A stretch of DNA of 64,000 nt. Source: Variovorax sp. J22G73 (GTDB lineage Bacteria > Pseudomonadota > Gammaproteobacteria > Burkholderiales > Burkholderiaceae_C). The notes under the pieces were generated by a model. That model made no database searches. It saw only the letters and a program-made list of their open reading frames with translations, and was not told the origin of the DNA. Shown piece after piece: positions 1-7,821 of this stretch. The translations under genes and the position numbers were made by a program. Location: positions 496,001 through 560,000 of the forward strand of contig NZ_JASZYK010000003.1 of NCBI RefSeq assembly GCF_030317035.1. Direction: 5' to 3'. The first letter of the stretch is position 1. Each line of letters begins with the position of its first letter.

Positions 1-1429
1 GCCCCCGCCCGGCCTCGCGCGCCTCGAGCCGCAGTTCGCCTTGGTGGCGCTGCGCGATGGAGCGCGCAATGGCCAGCCCGAGCCCGAAGCCGCCCTTGCC
101 CGCGCGTGCGCCGCGTCGGAAGCGCTGGCCCAGCGCGGCGCGCTCCTCGTCGCCCAGGCCGGGGCCGTCGTCCTCCACGTTCAGGCTCCAGCCCGCGGCA
201 TCGCCCGCCGCGAAGAGCGTGACCGTGCCCTCGGCCGGCGTGTAGGCGATGGCGTTGGCCACGAGGTTGGCCAGGGCCTCGCGCAGCAGGCCGCGGTCGG
301 CGACGGCGACGAACTCGGGCGTCGGCGAACGCGTGCCCAGGTCGGTGCCCAAGTCGATACCCAGGTCGATCTGTTTGGCGCGCGCCAGCGGCAGCAGGTC
401 GAGCGCCACCTCGCGCAGCAACGCGGCCATGTCGAAGGCTGCGGGCTCCACCGCCACCGTGTCGCTGCGGCCCAGCGCCAGCAGTTGCTGCGCGCTGCGC
501 GTGGCGCGGCCGATTTCGGTGCCCAGCGCATCGAGCGCCACGCGCACCTGCGCCGGGTCTTGCTCGCGGCGCGCGTAGTCGGCCTGCATCTGCAAGGTGG
601 TCAGGTGGGTGCGCAGCTGGTGCGAGGCGTCGTCCAGAAACTGGCGCTGCTGCGTGACCAGCGCCTGCGTGCGCGACATCTGCTGGTTGACCGCCGCCAC
701 CAGCGGGCGCACCTCGGCGGGCAGGTCGTGGTCGGCGATGCGTGTCAGGTCGTCGCTGGTGCGGGCCTGCACCTCGCGCGCCAGCCGCGACAGCGGGCGC
801 AGCGCCGCCGCCAGCGCAATGGCGGTGCCGCACAGCAGCATGGCCAGCACCAGCCCGTCGCGCAGCGCCGCGCTGCGCACGAAGCGCGCGCTGAACTCCT
901 GCCGCGAGCGCGTGCTTTCGCCCACCTGGATGAGCACGCTTCGCCCGGTGCTGCCGGCCGGCGCGCGGTCGAGGTCGCGCCGGTAGGCCGCGAGCCGCAC
1001 GGCCTCGCCGAAGTAGGTGGCGTCGTAGAAGGCCGGCACGCCCATCGCCAGTTCGGTGGGTGGCGCGGGCAGGTCGGCGCTGCCGAGTTCCACCAGCCCG
1101 TCGGACGTCGACACCCGGAAGAACACCTGCCCGCTGGCCGTGAGCTCGAAGAACTCGAACATCGTGTAAGGCAGCTCCACCGACAGCCCGCCCGAGGCGG
1201 TCGAGATGTTGGCGTCGATGGACTTCAGCGCGCCCAGCAGCGAGCGGTCGTAGGCCGCGTTGGCGGCGGCCAGCGCGTCGTGCCGCGTCATCCACAGTTC
1301 GAGGCCGGTCACGACGAGCAGGGCGGGGAACAGCAGCAGGGCCAGGCGCTGCCACAGGCTGGCGCGCTGCAAGCCTTGCAACCCCCGCAAGCGCCCCAGC
1401 CGCTGGTGCCATCGAGGCGGTGCGTTCAC
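1..1429 (-). CDS. Sensor histidine kinase, TctE/QseC-like (3' end cut by window edge)
   Basis: Inner-membrane sensor kinase that should phosphorylate the response regulator encoded 24 nt upstream. A first membrane segment lies at about residues 28-46, a periplasmic sensor domain follows to about 190, and a second segment at about 191-213 leads into a HAMP-like linker. The phospho-acceptor is His270 in DASHQLRTHL; the usual Pro of the H-box is His here. N, G1 (EDDGPGL) and G2 (GFGLGLAIA) boxes are all present, so only the last few residues run off the left edge. I chose the GTG at 1429 because the frame is closed by a stop a few codons upstream and no ATG precedes the first membrane segment. 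Adjacent to a Bug receptor, it fits the TctDE logic of sensing an organic acid; the ligand is unknown. Confidence 0.88.
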   Translation of the reverse strand, partial: MNAPPRWHQRLGRLRGLQGLQRASLWQRLALLLFPALLVVTGLELWMTRHDALAAANAAYDRSLLGALKSIDANISTASGGLSVELPYTMFEFFELTASGQVFFRVSTSDGLVELGSADLPAPPTELAMGVPAFYDATYFGEAVRLAAYRRDLDRAPAGSTGRSVLIQVGESTRSRQEFSARFVRSAALRDGLVLAMLLCGTAIALAAALRPLSRLAREVQARTSDDLTRIADHDLPAEVRPLVAAVNQQMSRTQALVTQQRQFLDDASHQLRTHLTTLQMQADYARREQDPAQVRVALDALGTEIGRATRSAQQLLALGRSDTVAVEPAAFDMAALLREVALDLLPLARAKQIDLGIDLGTDLGTRSPTPEFVAVADRGLLREALANLVANAIAYTPAEGTVTLFAAGDAAGWSLNVEDDGPGLGDEERAALGQRFRRGARAGKGGFGLGLAIARSIAQRHQGELRLEAREAGRG

Positions 1430-1453
1430 ATGTTCACCTGTTCACCCATTCGA

Positions 1454-2119
1454 TCAGCCTGCTTCCAGCACATAGCCCAGCCCGCGCAGCGTCACGATGC
1501 GCACGCCGCTGCCGTCCAGCCGCTTGCGCAGCCGGTAGACGAACACTTCGACCGCCTCGGGGTGCACCTCTTCGTCGTCGGAGAACACGCGCTCCAATAT
1601 CTGCTGCTTCGACAGCGGCTCCCCGCTGCGCTGCACCAGCACGCGCAGCACGGCCAGCTCGCGCGGCGACAGGGCCAGCGCCTCGCCGTTCAGCGTGAAG
1701 TGGCGGCGCGCGCCGTCGTACACCAGCGGCCCGCAGGCCAGGCGCGGGTGCTCCACGCCGCGCGCGCGGCGCACCAGCGCATGCAGGCGCGCCTCGAGCT
1801 CGGCCAGTGCAAAGGGCTTGGCAAGAAAGTCGTCGGCGCCCGCGTTCAGCGAGGCCACGCGCTCGCTCAGCGAATCGCGCGCCGTGAGGATCAGCGCCGG
1901 CAGCCGCTGGTCGCGCTTGCGCAGGCGCTGCAGCACGGTGTGGCCGTCCATGCCGGGCAGGCCCAGGTCGAGCACCAGCGCGTCGTGGTCGCGCTGCTGC
2001 AGCGCCCGGTCGGCCAGCCGCCCGTCGTCCACCCATTCGACCTGGATGCCCGCGTGCTCCAGCGCCTTGCAGAGCCAGGTGCCCAGGGTGTGTTCGTCTT
2101 CGGCCAGCAGGATGCGCAT
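1454..2119 (-). CDS. OmpR/TctD-family response regulator
   Basis: Cytoplasmic two-component regulator of 221 residues. The receiver domain (residues 1-115) has the acidic pocket in LLAEDE, phospho-acceptor Asp51 in LDLGLPGMDG and the conserved Lys in FLAKPF. A winged-helix DNA-binding domain of the Trans_reg_C type follows (about 125-220, ending VTLRGLGYVLEAG). The ATG at 2119 (MRILLAEDE) is preferred over longer in-frame starts because it begins exactly at the first receiver strand. It lies 26 nt downstream of the Bug receptor gene and 24 nt upstream of the kinase, so the three are probably co-transcribed. Family assignment is secure; target genes are inferred to include the linked transporter. 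Confidence 0.93.
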   Translation of the reverse strand: MRILLAEDEHTLGTWLCKALEHAGIQVEWVDDGRLADRALQQRDHDALVLDLGLPGMDGHTVLQRLRKRDQRLPALILTARDSLSERVASLNAGADDFLAKPFALAELEARLHALVRRARGVEHPRLACGPLVYDGARRHFTLNGEALALSPRELAVLRVLVQRSGEPLSKQQILERVFSDDEEVHPEAVEVFVYRLRKRLDGSGVRIVTLRGLGYVLEAG

Positions 2120-2145
2120 GGCGCCGATGCTAGGGCCTGGCGCAA

Positions 2146-3189
2146 TCAATCCGGCTTGATGTTTGCCCTTGCGATCACCTTCTGCCAGCGGGTTTGTTCG
2201 GCCGCGATGAACTGCGCGAACTGCTCCGGCGTGCCGCCCACGGCCTCGGCCGCATCGGCGGTCAGGCGCTGCATCGAGTCGGGCGACTTCACGGCCTTCA
2301 TCGTCTCGGCCGAGAGCTTGGCCAGGTTGGCCGGCGCGATGTTGGCCGGCGCCAGCATGCCGTACCACTGCGTCATCTCGAAGCCGGGGAAGCCCTGCTC
2401 GGCCACCGTGGGCACGTCGGGCAGCTGCGCCAGCCGCTTGGCCGAGCCGGTCGCGATGCAGCGCACCTTGCCCGCCTTGATGAACGGAATGATCGCCGCC
2501 GCGCCGATGGCCGAGGCGTCGAGCCGGCCCGAGAGCAGGTCGGTCACCATCGGGCCGGTGCCGCGGTAGGGCACGTGCAGCATGAACACGTCGGCCGTCA
2601 TCTTCAGGTACTCGAAGGCCAGGTGGCCCGCGCTGCCGTTGCCGGCCGAGCCGTAGCTGAGCTTGCCGGGCTTCGACTTGGCGTAGGCGATGAACTCCTT
2701 CAGGTTCTTCGCGGGCACGTCTGGGTGCACCACGTACAGGCTGGGCACCTTGGCCAGCAGGCTCACGGGCTTGAAGTCCTTGTTGGCGTCGTAGGGCAGC
2801 TTGGCGAAGATGTATGGGTTGACCGCCAGCGTGCCGATGTGGCCCAGGATGATCGTGTGCTGGTCGGTGGCGCGCGCCACCTCGCTCATGGCGATGTTGC
2901 CGGCCGCGCCGGGCTTGTTGTCGACAAACACGCTCTGGCCCAGCGTGCGCGAGAGCTCGGCGGCGGTGGATCGCGCGACGATTTCCGAACTGCCGCCGGG
3001 GGCGAAGGGCACGACGAAGCGGATGGACTTGCTGGGCCAGGCGTCTTCGGCGCGGGCCAGCGAAGGGAGCAGGCCGCCGAGGGCGAGGGCGCTGCCGGCT
3101 TGCAGCCAGTGGCGGCGGTTCAGCGCGCTATTGGTCTGGAACAGGTCGGGCAGGTCGGGCAGATTGGACGGATTGGACGAATCGGACAT
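2146..3189 (-). CDS. Bug-family (TctC-like) periplasmic solute receptor
   Basis: Extracytoplasmic binding protein of tripartite tricarboxylate transporters, 347 residues. The N-terminus carries a twin-arginine-like signal (RRHWLQAG, then a hydrophobic stretch ending SLARAED). Typical Bug landmarks follow: RFVVPFAPGGSSE, VDNKPGAAGNIA, the GSAGNGSAGHL loop and HVPYRGTGP. No TctA/TctB membrane genes are nearby, as is common for orphan Bug receptors in Burkholderiales. The preceding residues (NLPDLPDLF) are encoded by short tandem DNA repeats, so a shorter start is possible. It sits between an IclR gene (79 nt upstream) and a TctDE-like pair, which suggests a role in sensing or importing a carboxylate related to the neighbouring aromatic-acid pathway (inference). 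Confidence 0.9.
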   Translation of the reverse strand: MSDSSNPSNLPDLPDLFQTNSALNRRHWLQAGSALALGGLLPSLARAEDAWPSKSIRFVVPFAPGGSSEIVARSTAAELSRTLGQSVFVDNKPGAAGNIAMSEVARATDQHTIILGHIGTLAVNPYIFAKLPYDANKDFKPVSLLAKVPSLYVVHPDVPAKNLKEFIAYAKSKPGKLSYGSAGNGSAGHLAFEYLKMTADVFMLHVPYRGTGPMVTDLLSGRLDASAIGAAAIIPFIKAGKVRCIATGSAKRLAQLPDVPTVAEQGFPGFEMTQWYGMLAPANIAPANLAKLSAETMKAVKSPDSMQRLTADAAEAVGGTPEQFAQFIAAEQTRWQKVIARANIKPD

Positions 3190-3268
3190 GGGGCTTGTGT
3201 CTCCAGCGCTTTTGGATTGAAAGCGCGGATGGTGCCCGGGGGATGCTGTCGGAATGCTGTCAGCGGCC

Positions 3269-4096
3269 TCAGATCAGGTTGCGCATCGCCTGCGCCGTCT
3301 CTCGCAGCACCGGCAGCACCCGCGCCACCGCGTCTTCCGAACTCTCGTGCCCCATCGGCATCGTGATGTTCAGCGCCCCCACCAGCGTGCCGTGGCGGTC
3401 GCGCAGGGGTGCCGCGATGCCGCGCGAGTTCAGGTCGAGCTGCTGTTCCGACAGCGCCCAGCCCTGCGCCCGGATGCGCGCCAGTTCCAGCCGCATGCGC
3501 TCCATGCTGGCGATGGTGTGCGAGGTGAACACGGTCAGGGTCTTGGTGGCCAGCCACTGGTTCAGCTCGGCGTCGCTGCGCAGCGCGAGCATCAGCATGC
3601 CCGAGGCCGTCACCTGCGCGGGCACGCGCGCGCCCAGCACGTAGCCGGTGCTCATGCTGCGGTTGGGGCCGTTGCGCGCGATGTAGACGACCTCGTCGCC
3701 GTCCATCACGCTCAGGTACGCGAACTCGTTGGTGCCGGCGGCCACGCGCTGCAGAAAGGGCTGCACCACGCGCGGCAACCGGGCCGATTCCAGGTACGAC
3801 TGGCCCAGGCGCAGCACGCGCGGCGTGAGCCAGAAGAGCTTGCCGTCGCTGGCCACGTAGCCCATGTGCTGCAAGGTGAGCAGGTAGCGCCGCGCGGCGG
3901 TGCGCGTCATGTTCGTGCGCTGGCCGGCCTGGCTGGCGGTCAGGCGCGGGTTGGCGTCGTCGAAGGCCTCGATGATGCTCACGCCGCGCTCCAGCCCGGC
4001 GATCCAGTCGCGCTTGTCCAGGCCCTCGGGCGGGGCCGAGCCGTTGTCGGGGTCGCCGTCCAGGCGGGTCGCCGTGCTGTTCTTGTCCTTCGTCAT
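3269..4096 (-). CDS. IclR-family regulator, PcaR/PobR-like
   Basis: Transcription factor of 275 residues divergent from the shikimate/pca cluster. The N-terminal winged helix (about residues 28-90, LERGVSIIEAFDDANPRLTA to RYLLTLQHMGYV) is followed by an IclR effector domain (YLESARLPRVVQPFL, GYVLGARVPAQVTASGMLML, ending in an ALNITMPMG strand). The ATG at 4096 places the helix-turn-helix at the usual distance; upstream in-frame starts would run across the intergenic operator. This subfamily includes PcaR, PcaU and PobR, which respond to protocatechuate-pathway acids. The paired operator motifs at 4162-4199 and 9876-9913 make it the likely regulator of both flanking transcripts. The exact effector is inferred. 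Confidence 0.9.
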   Translation of the reverse strand: MTKDKNSTATRLDGDPDNGSAPPEGLDKRDWIAGLERGVSIIEAFDDANPRLTASQAGQRTNMTRTAARRYLLTLQHMGYVASDGKLFWLTPRVLRLGQSYLESARLPRVVQPFLQRVAAGTNEFAYLSVMDGDEVVYIARNGPNRSMSTGYVLGARVPAQVTASGMLMLALRSDAELNQWLATKTLTVFTSHTIASMERMRLELARIRAQGWALSEQQLDLNSRGIAAPLRDRHGTLVGALNITMPMGHESSEDAVARVLPVLRETAQAMRNLI

Positions 4097-4161
4097 GGGC
4101 GGAAGTGTGCCTTCGGTAAGGAGCTCCCGGTGCTCTGGTGGACCCCATGGAAACCCTTGAT

Positions 4162-4199
4162 TTGAACGATCATCAATTTTTATAGTTCGATAATCGCAC
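4162..4199. promoter_or_regulatory. Paired operator-like motifs between IclR gene and shikimate/pca operon
   Basis: The 199-nt divergent intergenic region holds TTGAACGATCATCAAT (4162-4177) followed by GTTCGATAATCGCAC (4185-4199). The second matches exactly what I remember as the 15-bp Pseudomonas putida PcaR binding site. Both motifs recur, in swapped order and slightly changed, upstream of quiC at 9876-9913. The AT-rich stretch between them is the only such patch in the region and probably overlaps the divergent promoters. Confidence 0.7.
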
Positions 4200-4295
4200 G
4201 TTTGGCCGGACGCAAGCCTGCAGGAACTGTGCAAAGCGACTATAAAGCTCGGCATCCGGCCTCGAAAAGAGCGATTGACGAACGGAAGCAAGCAC

Positions 4296-5219
4296 ATGAG
4301 CCATTCCATCCGCGGCAGCACCCAGGCGTACCTGATTCCGGGCGACCCGGTTCGCAACGTGCGGCTGCCACGCATGTTCAACGCCGCCTTCGAGCGCTAC
4401 GACATCGACGCGGTGCTGCTGCCCATGCAGGTGCCGGTGCGCGACTTCGCGGTGTTCTTCAAGTCGGCCTTCCTGGCGCGCAACGTGCGCGGCATGGTCA
4501 TCGCGCCGCCGCACAAGCCGCTGGTGGTCGACCTGCTCGACGGCTGCGGCCTGTTCGGGCGCGTGGCCGGCTCGGTGAACGTGGTGCGCCGCACCGAAGG
4601 CGACCAGCTCGAGGGCGACCTGTTCGACGGCGAAGGCCTGATCGGCGCGCTCGACCACTGCAACATTCCCTTTCGTGGCAAGCGCGTGCTGATCCTGGGC
4701 GCGGGCGTGAGCGCCGCGGCCATCGGCGTGGCGCTGGCCGAGGGCGGCACCGTGAACGGCGCGGAGCACATCGCCTTCTTCGACACGGCCGCCGGCAAGG
4801 CCGCCGGCGTGGCCGCCAAGCTGAACGCCTTTTTCGACGCGACCGTGGTCGCGGTGGAAAGCAACGCGCCCGAGGGCTACGACCTGGTCATCAACGCCAC
4901 GCCGCTGGGCCTGGTCGAGGGCGACGCGCTGCCGGTGGACGTGACGCGCATGGACGGCCACGCGGCGCTGTTCGACATCCTGCTGCGCAACCAGCCCACG
5001 CCGCTGGTGCGCGCGGCACGGGCGCGCGGGCTCAATGCGCAGGCCGGCTTCGAGATGCTCATCCAGCAGATGCCGCACTACCTGCGCTACTTCGGCCACC
5101 TCGACGCGGCCACCGCGCTGCAGGCCGACGCCAACTTCCTGCGCGAGATCGTCTATCCGCCGGCCATGCACGCCGAGATTGCGCAGCCGCTGCGCTACCA
5201 CTCGCCCAGCGTGGCCTGA
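4296..5219 (+). CDS. Shikimate/quinate dehydrogenase-like protein (AroE family), copy 1
   Basis: NAD(P)-dependent oxidoreductase of the shikimate dehydrogenase family, 307 residues. The N-terminal substrate domain carries the catalytic Lys in PPHKPLVVD and Asp in GDLFDGEGL. The Rossmann domain begins LILGAGVSAAAIG and contains VINATPLGL. The usual NTDG of biosynthetic AroE is replaced by LFDGEG, as in many catabolic homologues. I chose ATG 4296 (MSHSIRG) because GGAAG lies about 9 nt upstream; a GTG-free extension from 4275 adds only seven residues. It heads a co-directional run with a second paralogue and pca genes, so oxidation of quinate or shikimate for catabolism is more likely than aromatic biosynthesis (inference). 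Confidence 0.88.
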   Translation: MSHSIRGSTQAYLIPGDPVRNVRLPRMFNAAFERYDIDAVLLPMQVPVRDFAVFFKSAFLARNVRGMVIAPPHKPLVVDLLDGCGLFGRVAGSVNVVRRTEGDQLEGDLFDGEGLIGALDHCNIPFRGKRVLILGAGVSAAAIGVALAEGGTVNGAEHIAFFDTAAGKAAGVAAKLNAFFDATVVAVESNAPEGYDLVINATPLGLVEGDALPVDVTRMDGHAALFDILLRNQPTPLVRAARARGLNAQAGFEMLIQQMPHYLRYFGHLDAATALQADANFLREIVYPPAMHAEIAQPLRYHSPSVA

Positions 5220-5268
5220 GCGCCTACCTGTTCAAACGCTTCAGCAAAGTTCCAGAGAAACGAACGAC

Positions 5269-6102
5269 ATGATTTCCGGCAAGACCACCCTCATCGCCCA
5301 CCTGGGCTTTCCGACCGAGGCCTTCAAGGCCCCGATGATCTACAACCCCTGGTTCGACAAGCACGGCATCGACGCGGTGGTGGTGCCCATGGGCGTGAAG
5401 CCCGAGGACTACGCGGCCTCGCTGCCGCAGATCTTCAAGTTCAGCAACCTGCGCGGCGCGCTGGTGACCATGCCGCACAAGGTGACCACCATGCAGCTGG
5501 TCGACGAGGTGACGCCCACCGCGCGCGTGGCCGGCGCGTGCAACGCCATCCTGAAGCGGCCCGACGGCACGCTGCTGGGCGACCAGTTCGACGGCGCGGG
5601 CTTCGTGCGCGGCGTGGAGCGCAAGGGGCGCCTGTTCAAGGGCACGCGCGTGCTGGTGTCGGGCACCGGTGGCGTGGGCTCGGCCATTGCGGCGTCGATT
5701 GCCGCGGCCGGCGCCGCCGAGCTGATGCTGTTCGACATGAGCGAGGCCTCGGCCGACGCGCTGGCCGCGCGGCTGCGCGACAACTATCCGCAGATGAAGG
5801 TGAGCACGGGCTCCAAAGACCCGGCCGGCTACGACGTGGTGGTCAACGCCACGCCGCTGGGCATGAAGGACACCGACCCGATGCCCTTCGACGTGGACCG
5901 CATCGACGCGGGCACCTTCGTCGGCGAGGTCGTGATGAAGACCGAGTTCACGCCGCTGCTGCTCGCGGCCAAGGCCAAGGGCTGCCAGGTGCAGGTGGGC
6001 ACCGACATGCTGTTCGAGATGATTCCGGCGTACCTCGAATTCTTCGGATTCGGCACAGCGTCCCCGGAGGAATTGCGTGCCGTGGCCCAATTGAAATATT
6101 GA
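5269..6102 (+). CDS. Shikimate/quinate dehydrogenase-like protein (AroE family), copy 2
   Basis: Second AroE-family protein, 277 residues, starting 49 nt after copy 1. It has the catalytic Lys in MPHKVTTMQLVD and Asp in GDQFDGAGF, a glycine-rich dinucleotide loop (VSGTGGVGSAIAAS) and VVNATPLGM. It lacks the roughly 20-residue N-terminal lead of copy 1, and the two differ enough to suggest separate substrates, for example quinate versus shikimate, or different cofactors. Start ATG 5269 gives MISGKTTLIAHLG, the normal family N-terminus; the frame is open further upstream inside copy 1 but that is coding shadow. Only 16 nt separate it from pcaB, so it is in the same operon. Confidence 0.88.
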   Translation: MISGKTTLIAHLGFPTEAFKAPMIYNPWFDKHGIDAVVVPMGVKPEDYAASLPQIFKFSNLRGALVTMPHKVTTMQLVDEVTPTARVAGACNAILKRPDGTLLGDQFDGAGFVRGVERKGRLFKGTRVLVSGTGGVGSAIAASIAAAGAAELMLFDMSEASADALAARLRDNYPQMKVSTGSKDPAGYDVVVNATPLGMKDTDPMPFDVDRIDAGTFVGEVVMKTEFTPLLLAAKAKGCQVQVGTDMLFEMIPAYLEFFGFGTASPEELRAVAQLKY

Positions 6103-6118
6103 AAGACCAGGTCACCGC

Positions 6119-7333
6119 ATGAGTATTTTCGAAGGCTTCCTCTCCACATCCGAAACGCTGGGCGCCTTCAGCGACCGCGCCTTCGTCGACGCCATGCTGC
6201 GCTTCGAGGCCGCGCTGGCGCGCGCGCAGGCCGCCGAGGGGTTGATTCCCGAGAGCGCGGCGCACTCCATCGTCAGCAGCTGCAAGGTCGAGCTGTTCGA
6301 CGTGGCAAAGATCGTGCGCGAGAGCGGGCGCGCGGGCAGCGTGGCCATTCCGCTGGTGAAGGCGCTGCGCGAGGCCGTGGGCCTGTTCAATGCCGACGCC
6401 GCGCCCTTCGTGCACTTCGGCAGCACCAGCCAGGACGTGATCGACAGCGCCATGGCGCTGGTCACGCGCGAGGCCGTGGCGCTGGTGGAAACCGACCTGG
6501 CCAAGGCCGCCGACGCCCTGCTGCGCCTGGCCACGTCGCACGCCGACACGCCGATGCTCGCGCGCACGCTGATGCAGCCGGCCTCGGTGACCAGCTTCGG
6601 CTTCAAGTGCGCGGGCTGGGCCGCGCCGCTGGTGCGCAGCCGCATCCGTTTGCGCGAAGCCGCCCGGCACGCGCTGCAGCTGCAGCTGGGCGGCGCCGTC
6701 GGCACGCTGGCGCAGATGAAGGGGCAGGGCCCGGCGGTGCGCAAGCGCATGGCCAAGGAACTGGGCCTGGGCGACCCCGGCGCCACCTGGCACACGCAGC
6801 GCGACGAATGGGTCGCGCTGGGTTGCGAGCTGGGCCTGATGACGGGCAGCCTCGGCAAGATCGCGGTCGACATCTCGCTGCTCGGCCAGTACGAGGTGGC
6901 CGAGGTGACGGAGCCCAGCGAGCCCGGCCGCGGCGGCTCGTCGGCCATGCCGCACAAGCGCAACCCGGTGGCCTCGATGGTGGCCATTGCCGCCGCGCAC
7001 CGCGCACCGCAGCGCGTGGCCGCCTTGCTGGGCGCGATGCCGCAACAGCACGAACGCGCGCTCGGCGCCTGGCAGGCCGAGCTGGGCGAATGGCCGCAAC
7101 TGCTCATGTCCGCCCACGGCAGCGTGCGCGCCATGGCCGGCGCATTGCCCGGCCTGCAGGTGGACGCCGCGCGCATGCGCGCCAACATCGACCGGCTGCG
7201 CGCCGAACTCCCACGCGACGCGGCCGACGAATGGTTCGACCCCGCGCTCGCCCTCCACGCCGGCCAGACCGCGCTCGCCGAAGTGAAGGCGCTGCAGGCC
7301 CGGCTCACCGAACACAAGGAACTCTCGCAATGA
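6119..7333 (+). CDS. pcaB: 3-carboxy-cis,cis-muconate cycloisomerase
   Basis: Beta-ketoadipate pathway enzyme that lactonises 3-carboxy-cis,cis-muconate to 4-carboxymuconolactone in the cytoplasm. The 404-residue protein belongs to the fumarase/aspartase superfamily: HFGSTSQDVIDSA is the second conserved region and GGSSAMPHKRNPVAS is the superfamily signature, in the region that closes the active site. Length is slightly shorter than many PcaB proteins (about 450). The stop overlaps the start of pcaC by ATGA, so translation is coupled. Presence beside pcaC, pcaD and quiC makes PcaB far more likely than adenylosuccinate lyase. Confidence 0.95.
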   Translation: MSIFEGFLSTSETLGAFSDRAFVDAMLRFEAALARAQAAEGLIPESAAHSIVSSCKVELFDVAKIVRESGRAGSVAIPLVKALREAVGLFNADAAPFVHFGSTSQDVIDSAMALVTREAVALVETDLAKAADALLRLATSHADTPMLARTLMQPASVTSFGFKCAGWAAPLVRSRIRLREAARHALQLQLGGAVGTLAQMKGQGPAVRKRMAKELGLGDPGATWHTQRDEWVALGCELGLMTGSLGKIAVDISLLGQYEVAEVTEPSEPGRGGSSAMPHKRNPVASMVAIAAAHRAPQRVAALLGAMPQQHERALGAWQAELGEWPQLLMSAHGSVRAMAGALPGLQVDAARMRANIDRLRAELPRDAADEWFDPALALHAGQTALAEVKALQARLTEHKELSQ

Positions 7334-7821
7334 CCGCCCCCGAATTTCCCGCCGAACCGACGGCTTCCTCAGTGCCAACCGCCTCTGTGGTGCCCGCTGA
7401 GGGCTACGAGTCCGGCCTGCTCAACCGCCGCCGCGTGCTGGGCGACGCCTGGGTCGACAAGTCGCTGGCCAACCGCAACGAGTTCAACGCCGAGTTCCAG
7501 GAGCTCATCACGCGCCACGCGTGGAACGACATCTGGGGCCGCCCCGCGCTGGGCGACAAGACGCGCCGCTACATGGTGCTGTCGATGATGCTGGGCATCC
7601 ACGCGTACGAAGAGTTCGCGATGCACGTGCGCGCCGCGCTCGACGGGCCGAGCGAGTCGCGCCTGACGCCCGACGACATCAAGGAAGTGATCATGATGGC
7701 CGCCATCTACTGCGGCGTGCCCGTGGCCAACCATGCCTTCGGCATTGCCACGAACATCCTGCGCGAGAAGGGGCTGCTGGCCCCGGCTTCGGCCCCGGCA
7801 GCCCAACCCGCGAGCAAGTGA
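7330..7821 (+). CDS. pcaC: 4-carboxymuconolactone decarboxylase
   Basis: Small alpha-helical enzyme of 163 residues that decarboxylates 4-carboxymuconolactone to 3-oxoadipate enol-lactone. The CMD domain spans about residues 25-150 (YESGLLNRRRVLGDAWVDK, DKTRRYMVLSMMLG, MMAAIYCGVPVANHAFG). The first 20 residues are a disordered Ala/Pro/Ser-rich lead not seen in shorter family members. The start is fixed by the ATGA overlap with pcaB, and the stop overlaps the GTG of the next gene, so pcaB-pcaC-MFS-pcaD form one translationally coupled block. Confidence 0.95.
   Translation: MTAPEFPAEPTASSVPTASVVPAEGYESGLLNRRRVLGDAWVDKSLANRNEFNAEFQELITRHAWNDIWGRPALGDKTRRYMVLSMMLGIHAYEEFAMHVRAALDGPSESRLTPDDIKEVIMMAAIYCGVPVANHAFGIATNILREKGLLAPASAPAAQPASK

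Noticed and set aside
41..2569. An 842-codon open frame on the plus strand across the two-component genes
   Set aside because: High GC leaves antisense frames open; the product is Arg/Gln/His-rich low-complexity sequence, while the minus strand shows clear kinase and regulator motifs.
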